Part shown: positions 1-8,986 of the stretch, piece after piece
How positions within the stretch are numbered: the first letter of the stretch is position 1
How the letters are laid out: each line of letters starts with the position of its first letter
From: an uncultured Rubrobacteraceae bacterium
Lineage (GTDB): Bacteria; Actinomycetota; Rubrobacteria; Rubrobacterales; Rubrobacteraceae
Direction: 5' to 3'
Assembly (NCBI GenBank): GCA_902806095.1
Contig: CADCVF010000054.1
Location: forward strand, 7,536-71,535
DNA length: 64,000 bases
The notes under the pieces: generated by a model
What the model was told of the DNA's origin: nothing
The model's input: only the letters and a program-made list of their open reading frames with translations
Databases searched by the model: none
Program-made: the position numbers and the translations under genes

Positions 1-1
1 G

Positions 2-97
2 AACAACTTCCACAACGTGCCCGACATGTACGACGCAGCCCTGTACCCGCAGCCGGGTCCCACTAACCCGGAGCAGTACTTCATCACTGGTGAGTAG
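2..97 (+). CDS. C-terminal end of an ABC transporter solute-binding protein (partial)
   Basis: An open frame runs from the window edge to TAG at 95-97 and gives about 31 residues ending in QYFITGE. It lies 31 bases upstream of the first Opp-type permease, where family-5 peptide/oligosaccharide binding proteins usually sit. The function is inferred only from that position and the general style of the tail; no domain is visible. It would be the exported lipoprotein that delivers substrate to the permeases that follow. Confidence 0.55.
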   Translation, partial: NNFHNVPDMYDAALYPQPGPTNPEQYFITGE

Positions 98-128
98 AGT
101 GGGAGAGGACGACAGGAGGAAGTAGGAG

Positions 129-1121
129 ATGATCAAGTACATAGCGCGCCGGGTGCTTTATATGATCCCGACGCTCATCCTGATCTCCATGATCTCCTTC
201 GCCATCATTCAGCTTCCCCCTGGCGACTTCCTGACGACGCTGGTCGCCCAGATGTCAGCCCAGGGCGAGTCAGTGGACCGGTCGCAGATCGTGACGCTGG
301 AGGCCCGCTACGGACTGGACCAGCCCTTCTACGTCCAGTACTGGAAGTGGATCTCGAACATCGTTCTGCACGGCGACTTCGGGGAGTCCTTCGAGTGGAA
401 CAGGCCCGTCTCCGAACTGCTCCTCGAAAGGCTGCCGCTTACTATAGCCCTCGCTGGGGGCACGCTGCTCTTTACTTGGGCCGTGTCCCTGCCCGTGGGC
501 ATCTACAGCGCGGTCAGGCAGTACTCGATCGGCGACTACGTGATCACGTTCCTGGGGTTCTTAGGCATCGCCATCCCCAACTTCCTGTTGGCACTGGTGA
601 TCGCTTACATCAGCTACAAGTATTTCGGCCAGAGCGTGGTTGGGCTCTTCTCGCCCGAGTACGTGGACGCCGAGTGGAACCTGGGCAAGGTTCTCGACCT
701 CCTGGCGCACATCTGGGTGCCCGTGTTCGTGCTCGGAGCGGCAGGTATGGCCGGGGTGATCCGCATCGTGCGGGCTAACTTACTGGACGAGCTTCACAAG
801 CCCTACGTGGTAACCGCCCGCTCCAAAGGGGTCCCCGAGCGGAGGCTGCTCGTCAAGTACCCTGTGCGGGTTGCTCTGAATCCCTTCGTAAGCACCGTAG
901 GGTGGGTGTTGCCGCTGCTCCTCTCCGGAGAGGTGATAGTCGCGCAGGTCCTCGGCCTTCAGACGACGGGCCCGCTGCTCCTGCGAGCGTTACTCAGCCA
1001 GGACATGTACCTGGCTGGCAGCATCATCCTCATGATAAGCGTGCTTACGGTCATAGGGACCCTGATATCTGACATCCTGCTGGCCTGGTTGGATCCCCGC
1101 ATCCGTTACCAGTACCAATAA
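129..1121 (+). CDS. Opp/Dpp-type ABC transporter permease (DppB/OppB-like)
   Basis: Predicted inner-membrane permease of 330 residues, the normal length for the DppB/OppB family. The N-terminal pattern (MIKYIARRVLYMIPTL) followed by a periplasmic stretch with GLDQPFYVQYWKW and five more hydrophobic segments is typical. The cytoplasmic EAA loop is visible near residues 230-250 (TARSKGVPERRL). A ribosome site (AGGAGGAAG) precedes the ATG. It should pair with the next gene as a heterodimeric channel. Because sugar-degrading enzymes follow, the cargo is more likely an oligosaccharide than a peptide; Opp-type importers of oligosaccharides are known. Substrate is inference. Confidence 0.9.
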   Translation: MIKYIARRVLYMIPTLILISMISFAIIQLPPGDFLTTLVAQMSAQGESVDRSQIVTLEARYGLDQPFYVQYWKWISNIVLHGDFGESFEWNRPVSELLLERLPLTIALAGGTLLFTWAVSLPVGIYSAVRQYSIGDYVITFLGFLGIAIPNFLLALVIAYISYKYFGQSVVGLFSPEYVDAEWNLGKVLDLLAHIWVPVFVLGAAGMAGVIRIVRANLLDELHKPYVVTARSKGVPERRLLVKYPVRVALNPFVSTVGWVLPLLLSGEVIVAQVLGLQTTGPLLLRALLSQDMYLAGSIILMISVLTVIGTLISDILLAWLDPRIRYQYQ

Positions 1122-1130
1122 GGAGGAGCG

Positions 1131-2288
1131 ATGACGGAGCCGCCACAACCGCAGATTCAGGAAGAGCCGGAAGCCCGGCAGCAGGCGACCGAACGCGGGG
1201 AGAGGGAAGCCGAAATCTATGTGGCCTCCCAGTGGAAGCTGGTGTGGTGGCGCTTCCGCAAGCACAGGCTGGCCGTGGTCGGCACGGTGATAGTTATCCT
1301 GATCTACCTTATCGCCCTCTTCGCCGAGTTCGTGGCCCCTTTCACCCCTGATGCCTTCGACGCCGACTACACGTATGCCCCTCCGCAGCGGCTGCACTTC
1401 TTCGACAAGGACGGGTTCGGGCTCTACGTCTACGGTTACAGCACAAAGCTGAACGAAGAGACGCTCGTGCGCACGTTCCAGGTCGACGAATCCAAAAAGG
1501 TGCCTGTGAGGCTATTCGCCCACGGAAACTCATACAAGATGTGGGGCCTGTTCGAGACCGACCTCCATCTGCTCGGGCCTGTGGAGAAGGGGGAGCCGAT
1601 GTACCTCCTTGGGGCCAACGACCAGGGGCAGGATATGTTGAGCCGCATCATTTTCGGCGCCCGCGTCTCGATGTCCATCGGCTTGGTCGGGGTGGCCCTG
1701 AGCTTTATCTTTGGTGTCTTCCTGGGAGGCATCTCGGGCTACTACGCGGGCGCGACAGACACCGTGATACAGCGCCTGATCGAGCTGCTCATGTCCATAC
1801 CAACCCTGCCTTTGTGGCTCGGCCTCTCGGCCGCGCTGCCGCCAGAATGGAGCCCCTTGAGGATCTACTTCGGGATAACGATCATCCTCTCACTCATAGG
1901 CTGGACGGACCTGGCCAGGGTCGTCAGGGGACGCTTCCTCTCCCTGCGCGGTGAGGACTTCGTCATGGCCGCCGAGCTCGACGGCTCCAGCAAGCCGCGT
2001 ATCATCCTGCGGCACATGCTCCCTTCCTTCGCGAGCCACGTCATCGCCTCACTGACCCTTGCCGTCCCCGCCATGATCCTGGCCGAGACGGCCCTCTCGT
2101 TCCTCGGGCTCGGGCTGCAGCCCCCGATCGTGAGTTGGGGCGTTCTCCTGCAGGAGGCCCAGAATATAAGATCCCTCGCCACCGCGCCGTGGCTTCTGCT
2201 GCCAGGGTTCGCCGTGATAATCGCGGTACTGGCGCTGAACTTCATGGGCGACGGCCTCAGAGACTCGGCAGACCCCTATGCCAGGTAG
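1131..2288 (+). CDS. Opp/Dpp-type ABC transporter permease (DppC/OppC-like) with long external insert
   Basis: Second permease of the importer, 385 residues, about 80-100 longer than an ordinary DppC. A charged N-terminal tail is followed by the first membrane helix (about residues 45-70). A roughly 110-residue extracytoplasmic stretch then precedes the conserved GANDQGQDMLSRIIFGAR motif and the remaining helices, with the EAA loop near DFVMAAELDGSS. Similar long inserts occur in Opp-type systems for carbohydrates, so the insert may touch the binding protein. The gene starts nine bases after the first permease and has GGAGG just upstream. Confidence 0.9.
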   Translation: MTEPPQPQIQEEPEARQQATERGEREAEIYVASQWKLVWWRFRKHRLAVVGTVIVILIYLIALFAEFVAPFTPDAFDADYTYAPPQRLHFFDKDGFGLYVYGYSTKLNEETLVRTFQVDESKKVPVRLFAHGNSYKMWGLFETDLHLLGPVEKGEPMYLLGANDQGQDMLSRIIFGARVSMSIGLVGVALSFIFGVFLGGISGYYAGATDTVIQRLIELLMSIPTLPLWLGLSAALPPEWSPLRIYFGITIILSLIGWTDLARVVRGRFLSLRGEDFVMAAELDGSSKPRIILRHMLPSFASHVIASLTLAVPAMILAETALSFLGLGLQPPIVSWGVLLQEAQNIRSLATAPWLLLPGFAVIIAVLALNFMGDGLRDSADPYAR

Positions 2289-2292
2289 GATC

Positions 2293-3396
2293 ATGGAAAC
2301 GAAAGAAGCGGTGCTCGAAGTCAGGGGGCTCAAAACCCACTTCTTCCTCGACGAGGGGGTCGTAAAGGCCGTGGACGGCGTCGACCTCACGGTCAGGCGC
2401 GGGGAGACCCTGTGTGTGGTCGGGGAGAGCGGCTGCGGAAAGAGTGTGACGGCCCGCTCCATCCTGCAACTCGTGGACCGCCCGGGGCGCATCGTCGAGG
2501 GGGAGATCCTGCTCAGCCACGACCCGCAGGCCGAAGCTAACGGTGAGGCGGGGGCCGGGACTGAAGGAGGGGCGACGGCGACAGCGACGCGGGAGGTCCT
2601 CGACCTCGCGTCCTTGAACCCGAAGAGCAAGGCCATGCGCGACATCCGTGGCAAGGAGATCTCGATGATCTTCCAGGAGCCGATGACATCGCTGAGCCCT
2701 GTGCACACGATCGGCTCCCAGATAACGGAGAACATCCTGCTCCACCTGCCGATGAACAAGGAAGAGGCCCGCGACAGGGCGGTGGAGGAACTCGGACGCG
2801 TTGGCATCCCCGATCCAGAACGCAGGGTTGATGCCTACCCCTTCCAGCTCTCAGGCGGTATGCGCCAGAGGGCCATGATCGCGATGGCCCTCTCCTGCAA
2901 CCCGAGCCTGCTGATCGCCGACGAGCCAACCACGGCCCTGGACGTGACCACCCAGGCCCAGATCCTGGATCTCATGCGCGGGCTGCAGGAGGAGCTGGGC
3001 ATGGCGATCATGTTCATAACGCACGACCTTGGCGTGGTCGCCGAGATAGCCGACGATGTGGCCGTGATGTACCTCGGAATCGTGGCCGAGCGCGGGAACG
3101 TGGACTCCATCTTCCACGACCCCAAACACCCATACACCAGGGCGCTTCTACGCTCCATCCCGAGGATGGGCAGCAAGTCGCACCACAGGCTCGACTCTAT
3201 CCGCGGCATGGTACCCCACCCCTACAGCCGGCCCACGGGCTGCCCCTTCCACACCCGCTGCGACGAGTTCATGGAGGGCTACTGCGACAGGATTCTGCCA
3301 CCAACTATCCCCCTCGAAGGAACTTCCCCGGAGAGCCCCAGGGAGACCCGTTGCCTACTCTACGGCGGGAAGGAGGAGAACGCGAATGGAGGCTGA
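2293..3396 (+). CDS. Opp-type ABC transporter ATP-binding protein (OppD/DppD-like)
   Basis: Cytoplasmic ATPase of the importer. Visible motifs are Walker A ([13 protein letters not shown]), signature ([10 protein letters not shown]), Walker B ([12 protein letters not shown]) and the H-loop (FITHDLGVV). The C-terminal oligopeptide/dipeptide extension carries [16 protein letters not shown], whose cysteines may bind an iron-sulfur cluster as in related systems. I prefer the ATG at 2293, which has GGTAGG close upstream; an ATG at 2278 is in frame but would overlap the preceding gene and lacks a ribosome site. An extra Ala/Glu/Thr-rich stretch near residues 80-100 separates the Walker A half from the Q-loop. 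Confidence 0.9.
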   Translation: METKEAVLEVRGLKTHFFLDEGVVKAVDGVDLTVRRGETLCVVGESGCGKSVTARSILQLVDRPGRIVEGEILLSHDPQAEANGEAGAGTEGGATATATREVLDLASLNPKSKAMRDIRGKEISMIFQEPMTSLSPVHTIGSQITENILLHLPMNKEEARDRAVEELGRVGIPDPERRVDAYPFQLSGGMRQRAMIAMALSCNPSLLIADEPTTALDVTTQAQILDLMRGLQEELGMAIMFITHDLGVVAEIADDVAVMYLGIVAERGNVDSIFHDPKHPYTRALLRSIPRMGSKSHHRLDSIRGMVPHPYSRPTGCPFHTRCDEFMEGYCDRILPPTIPLEGTSPESPRETRCLLYGGKEENANGG

Positions 3397-4456
3397 AGGC
3401 GCTGCGATCAACGGGTCTACCCGCGACGAGGACGTGCTGCTCGAACTCAAGAGCCTCAAGATGCACTTCCCCATAAAGCAGGGCTTCTTCAGCAGGACCG
3501 TAGGCCACGTCAAGGCGGTGGACAACGTCGACCTGAAGATCCGGCGCGGAGAGACCCTCGGGCTCGTCGGAGAGAGCGGCTGCGGCAAGACCACCCTTGG
3601 CCGCTGCATCCTGAGGGCCTACGAGCCCACCGCCGGCGAGATCCTCTACCACGACAAGGAAGGGGCCACGGCCGATCTCGCGAAGCTCGGCAGCGGGGCG
3701 CTCAAGCCCTACCGCAGGGAGATACGGATGATCTTCCAGGACCCCAACTCCTCCCTCAACCCGCGCATGACGCTGCTCCAGATCGTGGGCGAGCCCTTGA
3801 AGGTGAACAACGTCGCCTCAGGGCAGGAGCTCGAGGATAGGGTGGCCGAACTCCTGCGCCGTGTCGGCCTGAGGCCAGAATACATGTCCCGCTATCCGCA
3901 CGCCTTCTCCGGCGGCGAACGGCAGCGCGTAAGCATAGCCCGCGCCCTGGCTCTGGACCCCCGCTTCGTGGTCGCAGACGAGGCCGTGAGCGCCCTCGAC
4001 GTCTCTGTGCGGGCCCAGATCCTCAACCTCCTTCAGGACTTGCAGGAGGAGTTCGACCTCACCTACCTGTTCATCTCCCACGACCTCTCCGTCGTCGAGC
4101 ACCTCTGCGACCGGGTGGCGGTGATGTACGTCGGGAAGGTGGTCGAGGTGGCCGAGACCGAGGAGATCTTCAACAACCCCCAGATGCCTTACACGGAAGC
4201 CCTGCTCTCGGCCGTGCCCAAGCCTGACCCGCGCCTCAGGGACCGCGAATGGCGCATCGTACTCGGGGGGGATGTGCCAGATCCTGCGGACCCGCCCTCG
4301 GGATGCTACTTCCACACGCGGTGTCCTTACGCCGAAGACCGCTGCAAAGACGAAGAACCCTTCCTGCGCGAGCTGAGCCCGGGCCACCAGGCCGCCTGCC
4401 ACTTCTCAGAGGATCTCGACCTCAGGGGCGTAGGCGACCAGGGAGCCGTGCGATAG
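3386..4456 (+). CDS. Opp-type ABC transporter ATP-binding protein (OppF/DppF-like)
   Basis: Second ATPase of the importer, 356 residues. It has Walker A ([12 protein letters not shown]), a signature reading [12 protein letters not shown], Walker B ([12 protein letters not shown]) and the H-loop (FISHDLSVV). The C-terminal oligopeptide-type tail contains [15 protein letters not shown]. Its start overlaps the end of the OppD-like gene by 11 bases, so the two are probably translationally coupled. In Walker B the usual ADEP is ADEA, a mild substitution also seen in other OppF proteins. Confidence 0.9.
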   Translation: MEAEGAAINGSTRDEDVLLELKSLKMHFPIKQGFFSRTVGHVKAVDNVDLKIRRGETLGLVGESGCGKTTLGRCILRAYEPTAGEILYHDKEGATADLAKLGSGALKPYRREIRMIFQDPNSSLNPRMTLLQIVGEPLKVNNVASGQELEDRVAELLRRVGLRPEYMSRYPHAFSGGERQRVSIARALALDPRFVVADEAVSALDVSVRAQILNLLQDLQEEFDLTYLFISHDLSVVEHLCDRVAVMYVGKVVEVAETEEIFNNPQMPYTEALLSAVPKPDPRLRDREWRIVLGGDVPDPADPPSGCYFHTRCPYAEDRCKDEEPFLRELSPGHQAACHFSEDLDLRGVGDQGAVR

Positions 4457-4486
4457 CCGAGGCCAGTACTCCGGGCGGAGGCTCTA

Positions 4487-5641
4487 ATGCCGAAGGGTGA
4501 GATCTTCCCAGCGGAGTGGCTCTCGTTCGTCGATCCCGAAACTGGGGTGGAGATCAGCCAGCTTACGAACCACAAGGGCCACAGCCATCACCTCTACTTC
4601 ACCAACCCGGGTTGGTACGAGGGCGGGCGCAAGCTCCTCTTCGGCTCAGACATGAACGATCGTACCAACCTCTTTTGCGTAGACCTGGAGACCGGCGAGA
4701 TCTCCCAGCTCACGGATCTCGATCAGCCCCCGCCGCCAGGCGAGACCTCGTTCCTCTTCGGCAGCGTCAATCCGACGCGCGATGAGGCGTACTTCTGGCA
4801 CGGACGCGACCTCCTCGCCATCGACCTTGGATCCCTCGAAGAGCGCAAGCTCTACCACGCGCCCGAAGGATTCATGACCAACATAACCAACGTAACCGCC
4901 GACGGCAGGCACGTCTGCGCCCTCGTCTTCGAGGACCTCTCGGACAGGTTCGAGGTTGACCTGCTGCACGGCTACGTCGGGTTCGAGGAGTACTGGGCAG
5001 CCAGGCCGCTCTCGCGGATAATCCGCGTCGACACCATGGGCGGCGCGGCTGAGACGGTCTTCGAGGAGGACTACTGGATCGGGCACGTCAACACCTCGCC
5101 GACGCTGCCTAACTTGCTGACCTTCTGCCACGAAGGTCCCTGGCACAGGGTAGACAATCGCATCTGGGGCCTCGACCTCGAAAGCGGCAACACCTGGAAG
5201 ATACGACCAGGACCGGAGGGAGAGGCCGTCGGCCACGAGTACTGGCTCGCCGATGGGGAGAGGATCGGCTACCACGGCACCGATCTAAACGGTGGGCACT
5301 TCTACGGCAGCATCCGCCACGACAACACGGATAAGGTGGAAGCGCCTTTCCCCCACGGCTCCAACCACTTCCACAGCAACGACCTCTCCCTGATCGTCGG
5401 CGACGGCAGCCGCGATAAGCCGCGACTTCTGCTCTGGCGATTCAGAGACGAACGCTTCGAGGGACCGCGGGTCGCGCTCACGCACAGGGGCTCGTTCCAC
5501 GCGCAGATCCTGCACGTCCACCCACGCTTCTCCCCGGGCGGAGACCAGATACTGTTCGCGACTGATGCGGGCGGCTACGGTAACCTGCACCTGATAGACA
5601 CGCCGGACTTCGACTCATTGCCCGAGGAACAAGGCACTTGA
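4487..5641 (+). CDS. ogl: Oligogalacturonate lyase-like protein (PL22 family)
   Basis: Predicted cytoplasmic seven-bladed beta-propeller lyase that cleaves short unsaturated oligogalacturonides to a 4-deoxy-5-keto-uronate. The 384-residue length fits PL22. The opening (FVDPETGVEISQLT) and the early HSHHLYF motif are typical. The metal and catalytic set of characterised PL22 enzymes appears in order: H250 (GHEYW), H294/H296 (NHFHSN) and Q340-x-x-H343-x-H345 (QILHVH). It sits 30 bases behind the importer ATPase and its stop overlaps the next start. Activity on another uronate, such as a glucuronate-containing oligomer, cannot be excluded. Confidence 0.85.
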   Translation: MPKGEIFPAEWLSFVDPETGVEISQLTNHKGHSHHLYFTNPGWYEGGRKLLFGSDMNDRTNLFCVDLETGEISQLTDLDQPPPPGETSFLFGSVNPTRDEAYFWHGRDLLAIDLGSLEERKLYHAPEGFMTNITNVTADGRHVCALVFEDLSDRFEVDLLHGYVGFEEYWAARPLSRIIRVDTMGGAAETVFEEDYWIGHVNTSPTLPNLLTFCHEGPWHRVDNRIWGLDLESGNTWKIRPGPEGEAVGHEYWLADGERIGYHGTDLNGGHFYGSIRHDNTDKVEAPFPHGSNHFHSNDLSLIVGDGSRDKPRLLLWRFRDERFEGPRVALTHRGSFHAQILHVHPRFSPGGDQILFATDAGGYGNLHLIDTPDFDSLPEEQGT

Positions 5642-7272
5642 ACGGCGAGGTCTTCAGCGCCGAGCACAGGATGCTCGGCCTCTCCTGGAAGGGGCCTGAC
5701 TACCACACGCGCGTACCGCAGGGCGCCTGGGTGCACCCGACACGCGAATCACTGGACTACGCCCTCAGACTGCTCGGGTCTGGCGAAACAGAACGGGCCG
5801 CGGTTGTCGTCGGAAAGGTACTCTCGCTCCAGGACACCGACCCGACGAGCGAGACCTACGGAATCTGGCCCTGGCTCCTTGAGGAACCGCTCGCCGAGAT
5901 GGACCCGCCTGACTGGAACTGGGCCGACTTCTGCGGCGCCAGGCTGGCCCAGTTGCTCGTCGAGCACCCAGGTGACCTGCCCGAGGACCTGGTCAGGTAC
6001 GCACGGACGGCACTCGGCCACGCTGCGGCCTCGATCTTCCGCCGTAACGTCGGGCCCGGATACACCAACATCGCCGTCATGGGCGCAGGCGTGACGCTCG
6101 TCGCCGGAGAGGTGCTCGGCGAGCCACGCTTTTCCGACTACGGCCGCCGTCGCCTGCGCAAAATAGTCGAGCGCACAGACCACCACGGTGGATTCAACGA
6201 GTACAACAGCCCGACCTACACCATCGTTACCCTGACCGAGTGCGAGCGGATGTTGCAACTGGTCAGGGACACCAGCGCCCGCTCCGACGCCGAAAGGTTA
6301 CGCCGCGCAGCCTGGCAGACCATCGCAGGGCACTACCATACCGGCACCCATCAGTGGGCAGGCCCCCACAGCCGCGCCTACAGCGATAGGCTCGACGCAG
6401 CCATCGCCGGTTACCTCTCAGCTCGGACTGGCGTCGAGGTTCTTCCTCACCCCACCTCGGGCGTGAGAGACAGGTTGGAAGGTACCGCGCCGCTGCCCTG
6501 CCCGGACGACCTGGTTGACCGCTTCCAGTCGCCGGTCAACGAAGAGTCCGAGCTACGAAGCACGTTCATCCGTCGCCACGGAGGCGACTCGACCCAGGGT
6601 ACGACCTGGATGTCCGAGGTTGCTTGCCTGGGGTCGGTCAGCAGCGACAACCTGTGGGACCAGCGCCGCGTGCTGCTCGGGTACTGGCGAACGGAAGCGG
6701 ACCCTGCGGTGGTGCTGCGTCTGCGTTTCCTGCACGACGGCCGCGACTTCTCCTCGGCCTGCGTCCGCAATGTCCAGCTCGGTCCGCGCATCCTCTCAGC
6801 GATCGGCTTGCTAACCGGTATGGGCGACGCCCACCATCAGCTCGACGTGCCGGACGACGGTGCCTTCGACGCTGAGGACTTCAGGGTCCGCTACCAACTG
6901 GTCGGGGAAGGCGTCGCGGGAAGAGAGCTTGGAGACGGCCGCTTCGAGCTCTCCGCAGGCAAGAATCGGGCGGTGATCCACACTACCCCGAGCCGCTTCG
7001 GGCCGCACGAATTGGCCTGGAAGATGGAGCGTGCCGAAGGAAGGATCTACCTTGACGGCGTGTGCTACCGCGGGCCGCGCCAGAGGTTCGACCCGGCGGA
7101 GCTCGGCGAGGTGGTGATCGTGGTCGGCCTTGAATTGCTGCGGGACGATCAACCTCCAACGGCGACGGGCCTGGCAGTTCGCGAGAAGGAAAACGGAACG
7201 TTGGAAGCGACCTGGCCTGTCGTTGGAGGATTGGAAATCCAGGCACCCACCCGTGCACGGCCTTACCAATGA
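5638..7272 (+). CDS. Uncharacterised large protein of the uronate locus, possible helical-toroid lyase/hydrolase
   Basis: A 544-residue soluble protein without signal peptide. I do not recognise a named family with certainty. The first half is rich in helices and aromatic residues; a striking stretch at about residues 184-196 reads HHGGFNEYNSPTYT, and GHYHTGTHQWAGPHSRAY follows at about 230-247. Repeated helices with conserved His, Tyr and Asn, then a beta-rich C-terminal half, match the general plan of toroid plus beta-sandwich polysaccharide lyases. The TTG start overlaps the preceding stop (TTGA) with GAGGA upstream, so it is coupled to the PL22-like gene. Enzyme class is inference. Confidence 0.6.
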   Translation: MNGEVFSAEHRMLGLSWKGPDYHTRVPQGAWVHPTRESLDYALRLLGSGETERAAVVVGKVLSLQDTDPTSETYGIWPWLLEEPLAEMDPPDWNWADFCGARLAQLLVEHPGDLPEDLVRYARTALGHAAASIFRRNVGPGYTNIAVMGAGVTLVAGEVLGEPRFSDYGRRRLRKIVERTDHHGGFNEYNSPTYTIVTLTECERMLQLVRDTSARSDAERLRRAAWQTIAGHYHTGTHQWAGPHSRAYSDRLDAAIAGYLSARTGVEVLPHPTSGVRDRLEGTAPLPCPDDLVDRFQSPVNEESELRSTFIRRHGGDSTQGTTWMSEVACLGSVSSDNLWDQRRVLLGYWRTEADPAVVLRLRFLHDGRDFSSACVRNVQLGPRILSAIGLLTGMGDAHHQLDVPDDGAFDAEDFRVRYQLVGEGVAGRELGDGRFELSAGKNRAVIHTTPSRFGPHELAWKMERAEGRIYLDGVCYRGPRQRFDPAELGEVVIVVGLELLRDDQPPTATGLAVREKENGTLEATWPVVGGLEIQAPTRARPYQ

Positions 7273-7279
7273 GGGAGGA

Positions 7280-8986
7280 ATGGACTTGACCGGAAGGTTC
7301 CGCCGGCACGACCGGCGCCCCGTCACGCAACTGAACGGCACCTGGGACTTCGAGTTCCTGGGCGACGAGGACCCCGACCCGGTGGATGCGTCCTCCATCA
7401 GGTTCGACGACGCGATGGCCGTACCTGGCTGCTTCGACGCCACGCCCCGCTACGCGGGCAGGAGGGGGCTGGCGGCCTACCGCACCCGCGCCTATCTCGC
7501 CGAGGAGGGACGCTACCGCCTGATTCTGGACGGCGTGCAGCACTGGTGCCGCGTCTTCGTAAACGGCGAGAAGATGCGTGACCATGTCGGGGGCTTTACC
7601 CGGTTCTCCGTGGACTTTACCGGTCACCAAGCGGAAGAGGCCGAGATCGTCGTGCTTGTAGACAACCGCTTCAATTACGACCGGTGCCCGCTCCACCTCG
7701 AGTACTTCGACTGGTACCACTTCGGCGGCATCGCCCGGCCGGTCGAGCTACACCGGTTGGTTGACCCCTGGATCGAGGGCCTCACCGTCACCACGGAAAG
7801 CATCGATCCCCGCAGGCTCGCCATCGCTGTCGACTACGATGCTACTGCTCCTCCGGGAAGGACCAACCTCACCATTACCTTCGACGGCGCGGTAGTCCTG
7901 AGCGAGACGGTGGACCTGAGCTCGACGCCAGGACGGATAGAGCGTGTTCTCGAGTTACCAGGAACACTGCTCTGGTCACCCGGGGAGCCCAACCTGCACG
8001 TGATCCACGCCACTCTGGGCGAGGACGACGCCAGAGAACGGATAGGCATCCGGCAGATCGAGACCGACGGACGCCGCCTGCTCGTAAACGGCGAGCCCAT
8101 CCGTCTCGTGGGCTTCAACAGGCACGAGGCGCATCCCCAATTCGGCCACGCCCAGCCGGAGGCACTGCTCATCTCGGACGTTCAACAACTGCGGGACATG
8201 GGATGCAACTTCGTGCGGGGTAGCCACTACCCCCAGGATGTCCGCTTCCTCGATCTGTGCGACGAAGCCGGCATCTGTGTCTGGCAGGAGGCCATCGGCT
8301 GGCAACACACCGCGGAGCACCTGACCGACGAGAACTTCGTCGGAGCCCAGCTGACCAACATCGAAGAGATGGTAGCAGCATCGGCCAACCGGCCGTCCGT
8401 GATCCTGTGGGGGATCCTCAACGAGAGTGAGAGCCATGTTCCCGCGTGCCGCCCCACCTACGAGCGGTTGCTTGGCCGGCTGCGCGAGCTCGACCCCACA
8501 AGGCCCGTCACCTACGCTAGCAACCACCCCTACGACGACGTGTGCCTTGACCTGGCTGACGTCGTATCCATCAACCGATACCCTGGATGGTACTTTGGCG
8601 GAGTGGAGGAGGTGCCGAAAGAGCTGGACAGAATCACAGAGCACCTGGACTCCGTAGGCCAGGGGGAGAAACCGCTGATCATCTCCGAAATCGGGGCCGG
8701 AGCGATCCCCGGCTGGCACGACCAGCACGGTGTCCGCTGGACAGAGCACTACCAGGCCGAGTTGCTCGACGCGGTCGTCCGCCATCTGTTCGCGGAGCGG
8801 GAGCGGGCCTGCGGCCTGGCCGTCTGGCTGTACAACGACTTCCGCACCACGGAGGAGGTCAGAAGGCTCCTGGGTCGACCAAGGGGATTCAACGACAAGG
8901 GCGTAGTAGACGAATACCGGCGGCCCAAGCTCGCCTACGAGACGATCCGGCGCCGCTTCCTGGCGCTGGCCGATGAGAGAGACTAG
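7280..8986 (+). CDS. Glycoside hydrolase family 2 protein (beta-glucuronidase/beta-galactosidase type)
   Basis: Intracellular GH2 enzyme, 568 residues from the ATG at 7280, which has GGGAGGA just upstream; the open frame extends further 5' but that part lies over the preceding gene. Domain order is a jelly-roll (GTWDFEFLG, VNGEKMRDHVGGFTRFSVD), an immunoglobulin-like linker and a catalytic barrel from about residue 270 (RLVGFNRHEAHPQFG). The acid/base glutamate is E382 in WGILNES and the likely nucleophile is E470 in ISEIGAG. The context of uronate-cleaving enzymes favours a beta-glucuronidase-like or beta-galactosidase-like role; specificity cannot be read from sequence. Confidence 0.85.
   Translation: MDLTGRFRRHDRRPVTQLNGTWDFEFLGDEDPDPVDASSIRFDDAMAVPGCFDATPRYAGRRGLAAYRTRAYLAEEGRYRLILDGVQHWCRVFVNGEKMRDHVGGFTRFSVDFTGHQAEEAEIVVLVDNRFNYDRCPLHLEYFDWYHFGGIARPVELHRLVDPWIEGLTVTTESIDPRRLAIAVDYDATAPPGRTNLTITFDGAVVLSETVDLSSTPGRIERVLELPGTLLWSPGEPNLHVIHATLGEDDARERIGIRQIETDGRRLLVNGEPIRLVGFNRHEAHPQFGHAQPEALLISDVQQLRDMGCNFVRGSHYPQDVRFLDLCDEAGICVWQEAIGWQHTAEHLTDENFVGAQLTNIEEMVAASANRPSVILWGILNESESHVPACRPTYERLLGRLRELDPTRPVTYASNHPYDDVCLDLADVVSINRYPGWYFGGVEEVPKELDRITEHLDSVGQGEKPLIISEIGAGAIPGWHDQHGVRWTEHYQAELLDAVVRHLFAERERACGLAVWLYNDFRTTEEVRRLLGRPRGFNDKGVVDEYRRPKLAYETIRRRFLALADERD

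Noticed and set aside
7130-7279. Longer start of the GH2 protein.
   Set aside because: The extra part lies over the end of the preceding gene and lacks family features; ATG 7280 has a strong ribosome site.
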